From the NCBI GenBank assembly GCA_015295945.1, contig DVED01000129.1, forward strand, positions 1-64,000: a DNA stretch of 64,000 bases. The letters run 5' to 3'. Origin of the DNA: Oscillatoriales cyanobacterium M59_W2019_021 (lineage in GTDB: Bacteria > Cyanobacteriota > Cyanobacteriia > Cyanobacteriales > Geitlerinemataceae). The position numbers and the translations under genes were made by a program. This document shows, in pieces, positions 1 to 9,860 of the stretch. Position 1 is the stretch's first letter; the number at the start of each line of letters is the position of its first letter. The notes below the pieces were generated by a model that worked only from the letters and a program-made list of their open reading frames with translations, made no database searches and was not told the origin of the DNA.

Positions 1-774
1 AGAGAGGCGATCGAAATCGATATTGCCGAACGGGAGGCGCGGATTTCCGATACGGAGAACGAAATCGATCGATTGGGTCAAGAAGAACTCCGCCTGCAAG
101 CCGAGATCGATCGGGCAAAAGCGCAGTTGGATAATAGCTTCGATAATTCTGATCGCGAAACCCTCGCCCGCATTGCCGCTAACCAACAGCAAATCGCCCA
201 AATCGACGACCAACTGACCCAACAGCGCCTCAATAACGACCAGCAAATGGCAGAGGTGACTGGGGAACTCAAGAAAGCCGAACAAGCTCTCGCTTACCGG
301 GAATTGCGATCGCCCGTCGACGGGATCGTGTTTCAAGTGTCCCCGCGATCGGAAGGCTACGTCATCGGACAGGTGGAACAAGAACCCGTCGTCAGCATCC
401 TGCCCAATGCTAACTTAAAAGCGTCTGTTGAAGTCACTAACAAAGATATTGGGTTTATCAAGGTGGGAATGCCTGTAGAAGTGCAAATCGATGCGTTTCC
501 GGCAACGGAATTCGGGACGGTTCCCGGCGAACTCACGTCCATTGGCGAAGACGTTCTCGAACCCGATCAAATCCACAACTACTATCGCTTTCCCGTCACA
601 GTCGAGTTGAAGCAGCAATACATCGATATTGGGGATGAAGGGGACAAGATCCAAGTTCCGCTTAAATCTGGGATGTCGGTACGAGCCAACATCAAAGTTC
701 GCGAGCGGACGGTGCTGAGTATCTTCTTGGATAAATTCGTCAGTCAGAAAGAAGTGCTGAAGCAAGTTCGATAG
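1..774 (+). CDS. HlyD/membrane-fusion-type secretion protein, C-terminal part (5' end outside window)
   Basis: Frame 1 is open from base 1. Coiled-coil segment is followed by a lipoyl/barrel-like region (ELRSPVDGIVFQVSPRSEGYVIGQ...VPLKSGMSVRANIKVRERTVLSIFLDKF) typical of HlyD family adaptors. Confidence 0.88.
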   Translation, partial: REAIEIDIAEREARISDTENEIDRLGQEELRLQAEIDRAKAQLDNSFDNSDRETLARIAANQQQIAQIDDQLTQQRLNNDQQMAEVTGELKKAEQALAYRELRSPVDGIVFQVSPRSEGYVIGQVEQEPVVSILPNANLKASVEVTNKDIGFIKVGMPVEVQIDAFPATEFGTVPGELTSIGEDVLEPDQIHNYYRFPVTVELKQQYIDIGDEGDKIQVPLKSGMSVRANIKVRERTVLSIFLDKFVSQKEVLKQVR

Positions 775-1190
775 TCCGAGTTTGGCTAAAACAGAATGAG
801 TTTTTCTTCCACTATCCGCGTTTATAGCAGTCGCCATGTGGGTTAGGACAAATTTTTGTATTGGAAACAGTCAGTGAGGCAGGGTTGGCACGGAGGCGCA
901 ACCCCTACAAAACCCGGATTTTTCGGAGAATGAAACAGCCCTGCCCGACAGGGGGACACAATTGTTCCCTCTCCTTGCAGGAGAGGGTTATACCATTTTT
1001 CATGATTTCTGAGAGAGATCTCGGCTTCTGGCTCCCCTTCTCCCCCCAAAAAACTGCGAAGCTTCCTCTTTCTTCCCTCCTATCAGGAGGGATTGAGGGG
1101 GGTGGGAGAAGGGGTTGGGGACGGGAGGGCAAGATCCAAGTCTCTCACTTTGAAAAACCGTAGGCTTACCCATTCGTTTAAGCAATCGTT

Positions 1191-1220
1191 CCCCAGTTTT
1201 TTGAGAAAACTAAACTGGGG
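1191..1220 (-). terminator. Possible intrinsic hairpin terminator downstream of the 1240-2136 gene
   Basis: Inverted repeat ccccagttt / aaactgggg just past the stop codon; weak U-tract. Confidence 0.45.
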
Positions 1221-1239
1221 ATTTGAGCAACTGGATCGC

Positions 1240-2136
1240 TTAAATTTCTGCCAAAGCTCGCTCGATTAAACGCCGTGCCAAGGTTTGCGTTCCCGTATGC
1301 GCGTAGTAGTTGGTACTCATATCCAGAAAGGCTGCCAGGTAATCTAACTTATCGTCGCTGACATCGATGAATTTTTGCAGGCTTTGACTGACTTTTTGGG
1401 GGGTGAGATCGTGACTTTGCACGAAGTCGCTCATCCAACCTTTCACCGAATCAAAACTTTGACCGATAAAATTCAGTTTTCCTTCCGCATTGTTGCCGGG
1501 AATGAGTTCGTCAATTTGCGAGAAACCTTGATGTTGTTTCAACTCCGACGGACTTAAATTTCCCAAGGTATTGCCGACCGATCGCAAGAAATCCGGACCG
1601 AGGGGAATTAACCCATCGAAACACACCAAAGCCGCCATCCGCATCAGAGCTTCTTTGCCGTAATCCCCGAGAGATGCTACAAAATCGCCGATGCTGTCGC
1701 CGGGAATGCCGTTAATTTGACAGAAAGCCACCACTTCAACGACCAGTTTTAAAGAAAGGTCGATCGCCTGTGCTTTGTCGGCTTTCGGTGTCAGCTTGCT
1801 TAAAAATCCGAGCAGCGGGACTTTTTCGCCAACTTTATTCGCCAATGCCGCCGTTCCCAAGGCACTACCCGCACTATCGATGGTTTGATACAACCACATG
1901 GCATTGCGATAGCCTTGGGATTTGTCACTGTAGAGAGCGATCGCTCGATCTCCCACCATTTGCAACAAAGACGCATCGCTTTCCATCGTCACCGCCCGCA
2001 GGGTATTATCCCACCCCACCAGATTTTCCCACTCTCCGGGAATGACAAAATCGAGAGATTTCAGGGAAAATGTGGTCATATTGCTGGCGGGCAATTCGTC
2101 CACCAGTTCGTTAATCGGTCTAGTATGTTTGCTCAT
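1240..2136 (-). CDS. Conserved hypothetical protein
   Basis: 298-aa ORF, starts MSKHTRPINELVDELPASNMTTFSLKSLDF; no family recognised. Confidence 0.75.
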   Translation of the reverse strand: MSKHTRPINELVDELPASNMTTFSLKSLDFVIPGEWENLVGWDNTLRAVTMESDASLLQMVGDRAIALYSDKSQGYRNAMWLYQTIDSAGSALGTAALANKVGEKVPLLGFLSKLTPKADKAQAIDLSLKLVVEVVAFCQINGIPGDSIGDFVASLGDYGKEALMRMAALVCFDGLIPLGPDFLRSVGNTLGNLSPSELKQHQGFSQIDELIPGNNAEGKLNFIGQSFDSVKGWMSDFVQSHDLTPQKVSQSLQKFIDVSDDKLDYLAAFLDMSTNYYAHTGTQTLARRLIERALAEI

Positions 2137-2151
2137 GATAAATAGGTATTT

Positions 2152-2181
2152 GGTAATGGGTAACGGGTAATGGGTAATTGG
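2152..2181. repeat. Heptamer short tandem repeat (GGTAATG/GGTAACG)
   Basis: ggtaatgggtaacgggtaatgggtaattgg. Confidence 0.7.
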
Positions 2182-2248
2182 GTTTAAGACAGAAGAATTC
2201 AGGTCGGAACTGATGTGATAAGAGCGGGAAAAAGCAACTAGCCAATAA

Positions 2249-2746
2249 CTACTTCAACCTTGCCAAACCGTTGAGATCGAATTTTTGCAGCCAAGCTTCG
2301 CGATCGGCGGCTGTAAAATTGGGATCGCGGGAGATAACTTTAACCTGAAAGCGGTTGGCAACGAGAACCGCCGTTTGGGTACTGCCCACTTCTACCGCAG
2401 GATAGCCCGCAACTTGCTTGCTACTTTGCTGAAATTTTTGAGCCGCAGCTGGGGTGCTAATGGTATCGGAAATTGCGAGCATCGCTAAATCTTTGCCGTC
2501 TTTTTTCAGCTTGGCTTCGGCAAAACCATCTTTTTCCTGGGTGTAGACGCGCTCGAATCCGTTACCGTTTGTCGGGAAAAACTTGTTAAACTGACTGCCA
2601 GCGATCGCCTGCGATGAGACTGCCGCGCCATTGGCATTGGGGGCGGGGGAAGAATTCGTCGTAGCGGGACTGCTACATCCACCGACCCATAGCATTGAAA
2701 CCAAAAAGCAGGCGACGAAAAACCGACGCAGAGAGAGAATTATCAT
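2249..2746 (-). CDS. Putative lipoprotein
   Basis: N-terminal hydrophobic segment with lipobox-like LWVGGC, followed by a low-complexity linker. Confidence 0.75.
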   Translation of the reverse strand: MIILSLRRFFVACFLVSMLWVGGCSSPATTNSSPAPNANGAAVSSQAIAGSQFNKFFPTNGNGFERVYTQEKDGFAEAKLKKDGKDLAMLAISDTISTPAAAQKFQQSSKQVAGYPAVEVGSTQTAVLVANRFQVKVISRDPNFTAADREAWLQKFDLNGLARLK

Positions 2747-3128
2747 GGCAGGCTAAGAAATACGAGGATTCTCTGTATTCTATAATCATTAGGGCATGGC
2801 AAAGATTAACACTTGTTGAAGGAAATCTCCGCTGGTCTGCCCCCGCTCGATCGGCGATTTTGCCTCTCAACTTCGTGCCATCTGGTTTCTCAAAAATTCA
2901 CGTTTTCTTTACGGTTTCTTTACAAAAATGAGCCGGAACTCCAAGCAGGCATCTAGACAGCTTTCTCTGATGCGAATTCCTATAAATTGCATGACGTTTT
3001 GTCCGAAATGAGTGGGTTGGTCAACCGGATGGCACTGACATGGGTCGCCACTTGTCCAGCGACAAGGCTAGACTGGGTGGAGGGTGATATACGGCACGAC
3101 CCAACCTAAGAGTCCCGATCCAAATCTT

Positions 3129-4460
3129 ATGCGCATTTTAATCTACTCCTACAACTACCATCCCGAACCGATCGGCATTGCTCCGTTGATGACCGAACTC
3201 GCAGAAGGTTTAGTCCGGCGAGGTCACGAGGTGCGAGTGGTAACCGGAATGCCCAACTATCCCCAACGGCAGATTTACAAGGAGTATCGCGGCAAACTCT
3301 ACACCACAGAAGTCCGCAATGGCGTCACCATCCAGCGCAGCTACGTCTGGATTCGCCCCAAACCGGGATTTATGGATCGCGTGATGCTCGAAGGGAGTTT
3401 CGTCCTCACCAGTATTTTCCAAGCCTTAAATGGATGGCGTCCGGATGTCATTCTGCTCACGGCTCCCCCATTACCCGCCTGCGTCCCGGCTACCTTACTG
3501 GGATGGTTGCACGATTGCCCGGTGGTCTTGAACTTGCAGGATATCTTACCGGATGCGGCGATCGCTACGGGATTGATTCGCAACAAACTGCTCGTTCGGG
3601 TTTTCCGGTCTTTAGAACAATTTGCCTATCGCCACGCCACCAAGATTAGCGTCATTGCCGAAGGATTCGAGAGCAACCTGCGTCAGAAAGGCGTCGAACC
3701 GGAAAAAATCAGCTTAATTCGCAACTGGGTAGACGTGAATTTCATCCGACCGATGCCCAAAGAAAATAATGTGTTTCGCGACGCGCACGGTCTCAATGGC
3801 AAATTTGTCGTCCTGTATGCCGGGAATATTGCCTTGACCCAAGGACTGGAAACGGTAGTCGAATCCGCCCGACACCTGAGTCATTTACCCGATATCGAAA
3901 TCGTCATTGTCGGGGAAGGTCGCGCCTTGGAATCCCTGCAACGCATGAAGCAAATCTGGAAGACCGATAACGTGCGCTTGTTGCCCTTCCAGCCTCGGGA
4001 AATGCTGCCCACCATGTTGGCTGCTGCCGATGTTAGCTTGGTCGTCCAGAAGCGCAATGCCATTTGCTTCAATATGCCATCGAAAATTCCCACCATTTTA
4101 GCCAGTGGTCGTCCGATTCTGGCTTCGGTTCCCCAACACGGGACGGCAGCCAAAGCAGTGCGCCAAAGCCAAGGCGGGATCGTCATTCCCCCAGAAAATC
4201 CCAAGCGTCTGGCACAAGCGATTCAAGCCCTCTACGAAAATCCCCTGCGCTGCGCTCTGTTAGGTCGTCAGGGGCGGCAGTTTGCGGTAGAACACTACGC
4301 CTTCGAGCAAATTTTAACTCGGTACGAATCTTTGTTTGCGTCGCTGATTTCTCAACCTCCGGCGTTGCCCGTGGTCCCCGTGGGGGTTGCACAGAATTGT
4401 AACGAGTCCCCCATCCTGGCGTCGAGTTTGTTAGGATATAGCAAAAAAAACGAACGCTGA
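3129..4460 (+). CDS. WbuB-like glycosyltransferase family 4 protein
   Basis: MRILIYSYNYHPEPIGIAPLMTELAEGLVRRGHEVRVVTGMPNYP and the C-terminal GT-B region; internal ATG at 3129 preferred over the ORF start at 3084. Confidence 0.88.
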   Translation: MRILIYSYNYHPEPIGIAPLMTELAEGLVRRGHEVRVVTGMPNYPQRQIYKEYRGKLYTTEVRNGVTIQRSYVWIRPKPGFMDRVMLEGSFVLTSIFQALNGWRPDVILLTAPPLPACVPATLLGWLHDCPVVLNLQDILPDAAIATGLIRNKLLVRVFRSLEQFAYRHATKISVIAEGFESNLRQKGVEPEKISLIRNWVDVNFIRPMPKENNVFRDAHGLNGKFVVLYAGNIALTQGLETVVESARHLSHLPDIEIVIVGEGRALESLQRMKQIWKTDNVRLLPFQPREMLPTMLAAADVSLVVQKRNAICFNMPSKIPTILASGRPILASVPQHGTAAKAVRQSQGGIVIPPENPKRLAQAIQALYENPLRCALLGRQGRQFAVEHYAFEQILTRYESLFASLISQPPALPVVPVGVAQNCNESPILASSLLGYSKKNER

Positions 4461-4547
4461 ATTGCACCCGCGATCAGATCGTCTTGGGAGGAAGACGTTC
4501 GGGAGCAAGGGGGTAATTTGGCAAATGTTGTAGAGTTTAGAAATTGA

Positions 4548-4982
4548 ATGTCAAATTCTTCTCCCATCCCATCTCCTTCTCCATCTACCGTTGCCAATTG
4601 GGGTGCGATCGAACCCAGTTCCCACGAGTTAGCCTTGACCATCGCCCGCGCGGCGGACGATCGCAAAGGGGCGGATATTTCTATCCTGAAGGTCGGTGGC
4701 GTTTCCTATCTCGCCGATTACTTCGTCATTGTCACCGGATTCTCCAAGGTACAAGTTCGCGCCATTTCCCAAAATATTCAAGAGCAGGTCGAGGAAGAAT
4801 GCCATCGTCCTTGCAACCGGGTGGAGGGACAAGCGGACGGAACTTGGGTTCTATTGGATTATGGGGACACCATCGCCCATATCATGATGCCCGAGGAACG
4901 CGATTACTACAATCTGGAAGCCTTTTGGGGACACGCCGAACGGGTAGAATTTTCGGCTTCGACACCGGAGGCTCGTTCTTGA
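4548..4982 (+). CDS. rsfS: Ribosome silencing factor RsfS (Iojap/YbeB)
   Basis: ADISILKVGGVSYLADYFVIVTGFSKVQVRAISQNI...WVLLDYGDTIAHIMMPEERDYYNLEAFW is the characteristic RsfS signature. Confidence 0.95.
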   Translation: MSNSSPIPSPSPSTVANWGAIEPSSHELALTIARAADDRKGADISILKVGGVSYLADYFVIVTGFSKVQVRAISQNIQEQVEEECHRPCNRVEGQADGTWVLLDYGDTIAHIMMPEERDYYNLEAFWGHAERVEFSASTPEARS

Positions 4983-4983
4983 T

Positions 4984-5490
4984 ATGAAACCCACCTACAC
5001 GCCGATTTGCCCGGTTCCCGACGAGCAGCAACCGATCGTCGAATACCAAGCCCTGAGCGAGTCTTGCTTCTTCCGGTCTTGTGCGGGCAAGTGGGGCGGA
5101 TATCTGAAGATGCTGGCGGGGTTCTGGATGGTCAGTTTTCCGGTGGCGGCAGCGGTGGCGGCGGCGAGTTTTCCCCCGGCTAAATATCCAGTACAGTTTG
5201 CTTTGGGTGGTGTAGCCGGAGCCAATTTTATCGTTATTCTGGTACTGGTACGGTTGTATCTCGGTTGGAAATACATCCGAGATCGCCTCAGCAGCGCGAT
5301 CGTTTTTTACGAGGAATCCGGCTGGTACGACGGTCAATCTTGGGAAAAAACGCCGGAAATTCTCGCTCGCGATCGACTGTTGGCATCGTATCAAGTTCAA
5401 CCCGTTCTCTGGCGCATCCAACGCACGTTAATGGGTTTTGGCATTGCCTACGGTATTGGGGGAATCCTGTGGTTGGCAGTGAGTGGGTAG
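4984..5490 (+). CDS. CGLD27-like membrane protein
   Basis: Directly follows rsfS; CPVPDEQQPIVEYQALSESCFFRSCAGKWGGYLKML matches the CGLD27 (conserved in green lineage) pattern. Confidence 0.8.
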   Translation: MKPTYTPICPVPDEQQPIVEYQALSESCFFRSCAGKWGGYLKMLAGFWMVSFPVAAAVAAASFPPAKYPVQFALGGVAGANFIVILVLVRLYLGWKYIRDRLSSAIVFYEESGWYDGQSWEKTPEILARDRLLASYQVQPVLWRIQRTLMGFGIAYGIGGILWLAVSG

Positions 5491-5632
5491 GGATTGTATT
5501 GGCAAGCTGTCTTGAGCAGGGGGAGCAAGGGAAATTGTCTTAACCTGAATGCGTAGCGCCATAACAGTTTAATCGCTAACAGCTAACCGCTATACAATAA
5601 CGATCGCCCTATGAAGCCAGTTTAAGTCACGT

Positions 5633-6544
5633 ATGCCCGTACAAACTTCCGTTGCTGTCCTTCCGTTTATCGGTGCTGAAGTTGAGACAGACTACGCAAC
5701 CGCGAAAGTCGCGATCTTGCCCATTCCCTACGAAGCGACCACAACGTATCGAAAAGGCTGCCAGAACGGTCCGGCGGCAATGCTGGAAGCGTCCGATCAG
5801 CTTGAATATTACGACGAAGAATTGGATCGGGAAGTGTGTTTTGACGTGGGGATTCACACCCACAGACCGATCGCCGATACCCGGAACGGGGCGATCGTTT
5901 CTGCCACCCAAATGCTGGAGACTACCCAAAATACCGTCCGGAAACTGGCAGCCGATGGCAAGTTCGTCATTGCCATCGGCGGAGAACACAGCATTACGGC
6001 GGGGGTGGTTGCCGGATACCGTCAAGCGTACCCCGACGAACCGTTTACCGTGGTGCAAATCGACGCACACGGGGATTTGCGCGACGAGTACGAGGGGTCG
6101 CGACACAACCACGCTTGCGTGATGCGTCGGGTGGTAGAAATGGGACTGCCGACGGTGCAAATCGGCATTCGCAGTATTTGCCGGGAAGAGGCAGAACTGA
6201 TTAAAGAACGGCACATTCCGGTGTTTTGGGGACGGGAGGTGGCAGAAGATCCGAACTGGATCGATCGGGCGATCGCGGCAATCTCAACCGATCGGGTATT
6301 TGTTACCATCGATTTAGATGGGATCGATCCGACGTTGATTCCAGGTGTGGGGACGCCGCAACCGGGGGGACTCAGTTGGTACAGTTGCTTGCGGTTTCTG
6401 CGCCGCGTGTTTGAAACTCACTCCGTCATCGGTTGCGACATCATGGAATTAGCCCCCTTACAAGATTCAGTCGTCTCTGAATTTACGGCAGCCACTTTGA
6501 CTTATAAACTGATAGGGTATCAGGCATACTCTCAAAGCTGGTAG
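5633..6544 (+). CDS. speB: Agmatinase / ureohydrolase family
   Basis: AIGGEHSITAGVV, QIDAHGDLRDEYEGSRHNHACVMRRV, VTIDLDGIDPTLIPGVGTPQPGGLSW metal-binding motifs of ureohydrolases. Confidence 0.94.
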   Translation: MPVQTSVAVLPFIGAEVETDYATAKVAILPIPYEATTTYRKGCQNGPAAMLEASDQLEYYDEELDREVCFDVGIHTHRPIADTRNGAIVSATQMLETTQNTVRKLAADGKFVIAIGGEHSITAGVVAGYRQAYPDEPFTVVQIDAHGDLRDEYEGSRHNHACVMRRVVEMGLPTVQIGIRSICREEAELIKERHIPVFWGREVAEDPNWIDRAIAAISTDRVFVTIDLDGIDPTLIPGVGTPQPGGLSWYSCLRFLRRVFETHSVIGCDIMELAPLQDSVVSEFTAATLTYKLIGYQAYSQSW

Positions 6545-6658
6545 TTTGTAGTTTGTTGGTGAAGGTCGATTGTTATCGATTGCTGCCAATTTTGGCAATC
6601 TCGAGTTCTCTGTCATGACCGATCGTCGATCGCCAGTAGCGGATAGGAAATAACGAAT

Positions 6659-7207
6659 ATGGAGAAAACAGGCACGAAAATTGGCGGCTACGCCCCAGAT
6701 TTTGAATTACCTGGGTGTGATGGAACGGTACATCACTTAGCTCGGTATTTAGAAAAATATCGAGCGGTATGCGTGGTTTTCATGAGCGATCGCTGCCCGT
6801 ACGTGCGGGGATATCTCGATCGCCTCAAGCAACTGCAAGCGAAATTTGCCGATCGAAATGTCACCCTGATTGGGATCAATCCCAACGATGCCTCCCAGTT
6901 CCCTGAAGAAGGCTTGGAAAATATGATGACGTTTAAATCGACTCATCATCTCAATTTTCCCTACATTCGGGATGTGACGCAAGAAGTCGCTAAAGGGTTC
7001 GGCGTCCAAACTACGCCAGAAGCCTTTTTATTAGATAGCAAAGGCGCGATCCAATATCGCGGTCAAATTGACGATCATGCTGACGATCCGGCTGCTGTCA
7101 AAAAGCCTTATTTGCAAGAAGCGATCGACCAATTGCTATCCGATCGAGAGATAGAAATTGCCGAAACCTCACCCATTGGCAGTCCGGTGCAGTGGCGCAA
7201 TAGCTAA
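6659..7207 (+). CDS. Thioredoxin-fold redoxin (AhpC/TSA-like)
   Basis: APDFELPGCDGTVHHLARYL...VVFMSDRCPYVRGYLDRLKQLQ...GVQTTPEAFLLD. Confidence 0.9.
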   Translation: MEKTGTKIGGYAPDFELPGCDGTVHHLARYLEKYRAVCVVFMSDRCPYVRGYLDRLKQLQAKFADRNVTLIGINPNDASQFPEEGLENMMTFKSTHHLNFPYIRDVTQEVAKGFGVQTTPEAFLLDSKGAIQYRGQIDDHADDPAAVKKPYLQEAIDQLLSDREIEIAETSPIGSPVQWRNS

Positions 7208-7255
7208 CGCAAACCATCGATCTTAAACCGTACCGAAGTTGGGGGGAATAATGCA

Positions 7256-7822
7256 ATGCCCAGAAAAGCGGAAATTGGCGCGATCGCTCTGGTGGTTTTC
7301 GCTTTTGCGATCGGTTTTGCAGTCTATCCCCAACTTCCCGAGAATTATGCGTCCCACTGGAATTTTGCGGGAGAAATAGATGGCTATCTGCCCAAATCTT
7401 GGGGTCTATTTCTTATTCCCGCTGTCATGGGCGTTTGGGTGGCAATTCTCAGTTTAGTTCCTCGCTTCGATCGCTTTCCCGACAATGTTCGATCATTCAG
7501 AAGTTACTATGACGGACTAATCATTTTAATCTGTCTGTTTCTGTTGGCAATAAACCTACAATCGATCTTGTGGAACTTGGGGTTGCAAATTACACCGAAT
7601 ACCACCTTTCCCATTTTATTTGGTATTCTTTGGTTTTACCTGGGAATTCAAGGGGGCGATCGCCATCGATACTATTTGGCACAGACTGCAACAATTGTGG
7701 AAGGCGTTCCTCGGCGAAGAACCCGCAGCCGCTGTCGAAACGCGCTGGCACTACGAACTGCAAAAGGCGGCTGGGGAGTTGACTCGCGTTCTGCAACAAC
7801 TCGATCTCAAACCCGGCACTGA
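7256..7822 (+). CDS. DUF1648/SdpI-like membrane protein, C-terminus apparently replaced (possible pseudogene)
   Basis: N-terminal DUF1648-like segment (YPQLPENYASHWNFAGEIDGYLPKSWGLFLIP) with TM helices. After LWFYLGIQGG the sequence becomes unrelated Arg/Ser/Thr-rich text overlapping the next ORF in another frame. Confidence 0.65.
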   Translation: MPRKAEIGAIALVVFAFAIGFAVYPQLPENYASHWNFAGEIDGYLPKSWGLFLIPAVMGVWVAILSLVPRFDRFPDNVRSFRSYYDGLIILICLFLLAINLQSILWNLGLQITPNTTFPILFGILWFYLGIQGGDRHRYYLAQTATIVEGVPRRRTRSRCRNALALRTAKGGWGVDSRSATTRSQTRH

Positions 7823-8027
7823 CTATTCCATCCGCATCCAACCCAATGGTGTAGGCATCTCTCTCCACAGCGCGAAGGCAGCCGCAGCGGTGAAAACGAA
7901 TCCGATGGCAAAATCGGCATTCGATCGCTTCATGAGCTATTTAGGGGCGCTGGAGGGTCGCAACGGTCAACCCTGTCGGTTTCCCCACCATCCCACCTAC
8001 GCTCGAAATTGGAAAAAAATGAAATAA
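7620..8027 (+). CDS. Hypothetical protein, possibly 5'-truncated
   Basis: Well-behaved coding text from about 7660 (IDTIWHRLQQLWKAFLGEEPAAAVETRWHYELQ); TTG start lies inside the upstream ORF. Confidence 0.55.
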   Translation: MVFFGFTWEFKGAIAIDTIWHRLQQLWKAFLGEEPAAAVETRWHYELQKAAGELTRVLQQLDLKPGTDYSIRIQPNGVGISLHSAKAAAAVKTNPMAKSAFDRFMSYLGALEGRNGQPCRFPHHPTYARNWKKMK

Positions 8028-8107
8028 ACTGCCCTTTGGGATAGTCGAGAGCGATTACACCTGCTAAGATATCTGGGCGAACTCGATAGTGCAAACATTC
8101 AGCATCC

Positions 8108-8383
8108 ATGAACAAAACAGAACTAGTGGCAGCGATCTCTGCTAAAACAGGCGTCACCAAAAAGGATGCCGATGCCATCCTGAGTGCGACGATCGATACG
8201 ATTATGGATACCGTCGCTGCGGGCGAAAAGGTTGTCCTGATTGGCTTTGGCTCGTTTGAGGTCAGAAAGCGCAGCGCCCGAACGGGACGCAATCCCTCGA
8301 CGGGAGAACCTTTAGAAATCCCGGCGGCTCAAGTTCCCGCATTTAGTGCAGGCAAAGCGTTTAAGGAAGAAGTGAATAAGTAA
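8108..8383 (+). CDS. hup: HU family DNA-binding protein
   Basis: MNKTELVAAISAKTGVTKKDADAILSATIDTI...GFGSFEVRKRSARTGRNPSTGEPLEIPA. Confidence 0.98.
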   Translation: MNKTELVAAISAKTGVTKKDADAILSATIDTIMDTVAAGEKVVLIGFGSFEVRKRSARTGRNPSTGEPLEIPAAQVPAFSAGKAFKEEVNK

Positions 8384-8636
8384 AGCAGTGCGGGGAAAGC
8401 GTGCTGAGTTGCCAGCCTTCTGGCAATGCCCGATCCCGATCGGAGCGCGAGCAGACAGTCGTTTCGCAAAACACCTGGGACGTGGCAACCCGATTTCATC
8501 TCGACTGATTCAGTTCCGAAACGGGTAGAGCTGGATATTTGGCTGTCTCATCTCTTTTTGTCGATGCTTCGCTCGAGATTTGAGAGGTTCGCGACCGCAC
8601 TTTCGATCGGGTATCGTTTTGGATGGAAGAACTGCT

Positions 8637-9731
8637 ATGGTCGATCGCCTTCTCATTTTGGGGGGTTCTGGGAGAATTGGACGCTGCGTGGGAGCGGATC
8701 TAGCGGCGCATACCCGTGCTGAGATCGTGCTGACCAGTCGCAATCCCGAGTTTCAGCCGCCGAGCGATCGTTATCTCGTCCGGTGTTGCGATGTCAGCAA
8801 TGCCGATCAACTGTCAGAGATCGTTGCGGACTACGATTTAGTCATCCACTGTGCTGGACCTTTTCTCCATCGCGATGCCCGCGTTCTGAGAACTTGTATC
8901 AAACGCGGGGTGAATTATTTAGATGTCAGCGATAGCCCCGAATTTACGCAAAAAGCCTTAGCATACGACGAGTTAGCTCGAGAAGCCGGAGTTACAGCAA
9001 TCATCAATAGCGGAATTTTTCCGGGAATTTCTAATAGCATGGTTCGCCAAGGGGTCGAACAACTCGACACCGCCGATCGCATTCATTTGAGTTATGCAGT
9101 TTCCGGATCGGGGGGTGCAGGTTTGACCGTCATGCGAACGACGTTTTTGGGTTTGCAAAAGCCATTGCAAGCTTGGATCGATGGGAATTGGCGATCGATT
9201 CTTCCCTACAGCGATCGCGAAATCGTCGAGTTTCCCGCTCCCTACAATCGGGTGGGCGTTTACTGGTTTGACGTGCCGGAAACCTTAACGTTACCGCAAT
9301 CTTTTCCCGTACAAACGGTGGTGACTAAATTCGGCTCGGTTCCCGATTTTTATAATTATTTGACGTGGATGACGGCTCGGTTCGTTCCCCCTAAATGGTT
9401 GCAAACCGATGGGGCGATCGAGTTTTTATCTCGCGCTAGCTATCGCATGACCCAATTTACCGATAAGTTTACGGGAATTGGCGTGGCGATTTGCGCTCGC
9501 GTGGAAGGAAAAAAGGCGGGTAAAGATGCCGTTTATCGCGGGAGTTTGGTGTTAGAAAATACGGCAATGGCAGCCGGTGCGGGAACGGGAAGCATCGCTG
9601 AATTGATGCTGAACGGTCAGTTAAATCGACCGGGGGTTTCTCCCGTGGAACGAGTGCTACCAACCCCTTTATTTGAATCGGCGATGCAAAGTCGAGGGAT
9701 TGAAATTCAGTTAAATGAGGTTAGTGGTTAG
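8637..9731 (+). CDS. Saccharopine dehydrogenase-like NAD(P)-binding protein
   Basis: MVDRLLILGGSGRIGRCVGADLAAHT Rossmann motif; VIHCAGPFLHRDARVLRTCIKRGVNYLDVSD. Confidence 0.85.
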   Translation: MVDRLLILGGSGRIGRCVGADLAAHTRAEIVLTSRNPEFQPPSDRYLVRCCDVSNADQLSEIVADYDLVIHCAGPFLHRDARVLRTCIKRGVNYLDVSDSPEFTQKALAYDELAREAGVTAIINSGIFPGISNSMVRQGVEQLDTADRIHLSYAVSGSGGAGLTVMRTTFLGLQKPLQAWIDGNWRSILPYSDREIVEFPAPYNRVGVYWFDVPETLTLPQSFPVQTVVTKFGSVPDFYNYLTWMTARFVPPKWLQTDGAIEFLSRASYRMTQFTDKFTGIGVAICARVEGKKAGKDAVYRGSLVLENTAMAAGAGTGSIAELMLNGQLNRPGVSPVERVLPTPLFESAMQSRGIEIQLNEVSG

Positions 9732-9860
9732 TTGCCATCAGAGCAGGTATGGCGCGAATCTTTTTTCGGATCGGTCGATCTAAGTTTTGGAGATTACCTG
9801 CCCGTACAGTGGTTCGTTACGAACCTTTCGTCATGCTTTGAAAGTCGGGAATTGCAGAAG

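Noticed and set aside
861-1163. Overlapping short ORFs on both strands between 843 and 1185
   Set aside because: Sequence is low-complexity with inverted repeats (ccctctcc-ttgca-ggagaggg; ccctcct-atc-aggaggg) and translations look like non-coding text.
4064-4402. Alternative-frame ORF inside the WbuB-like glycosyltransferase
   Set aside because: Arg/Ser/Pro-rich out-of-frame translation typical of shadow frames in GC-richer genes.
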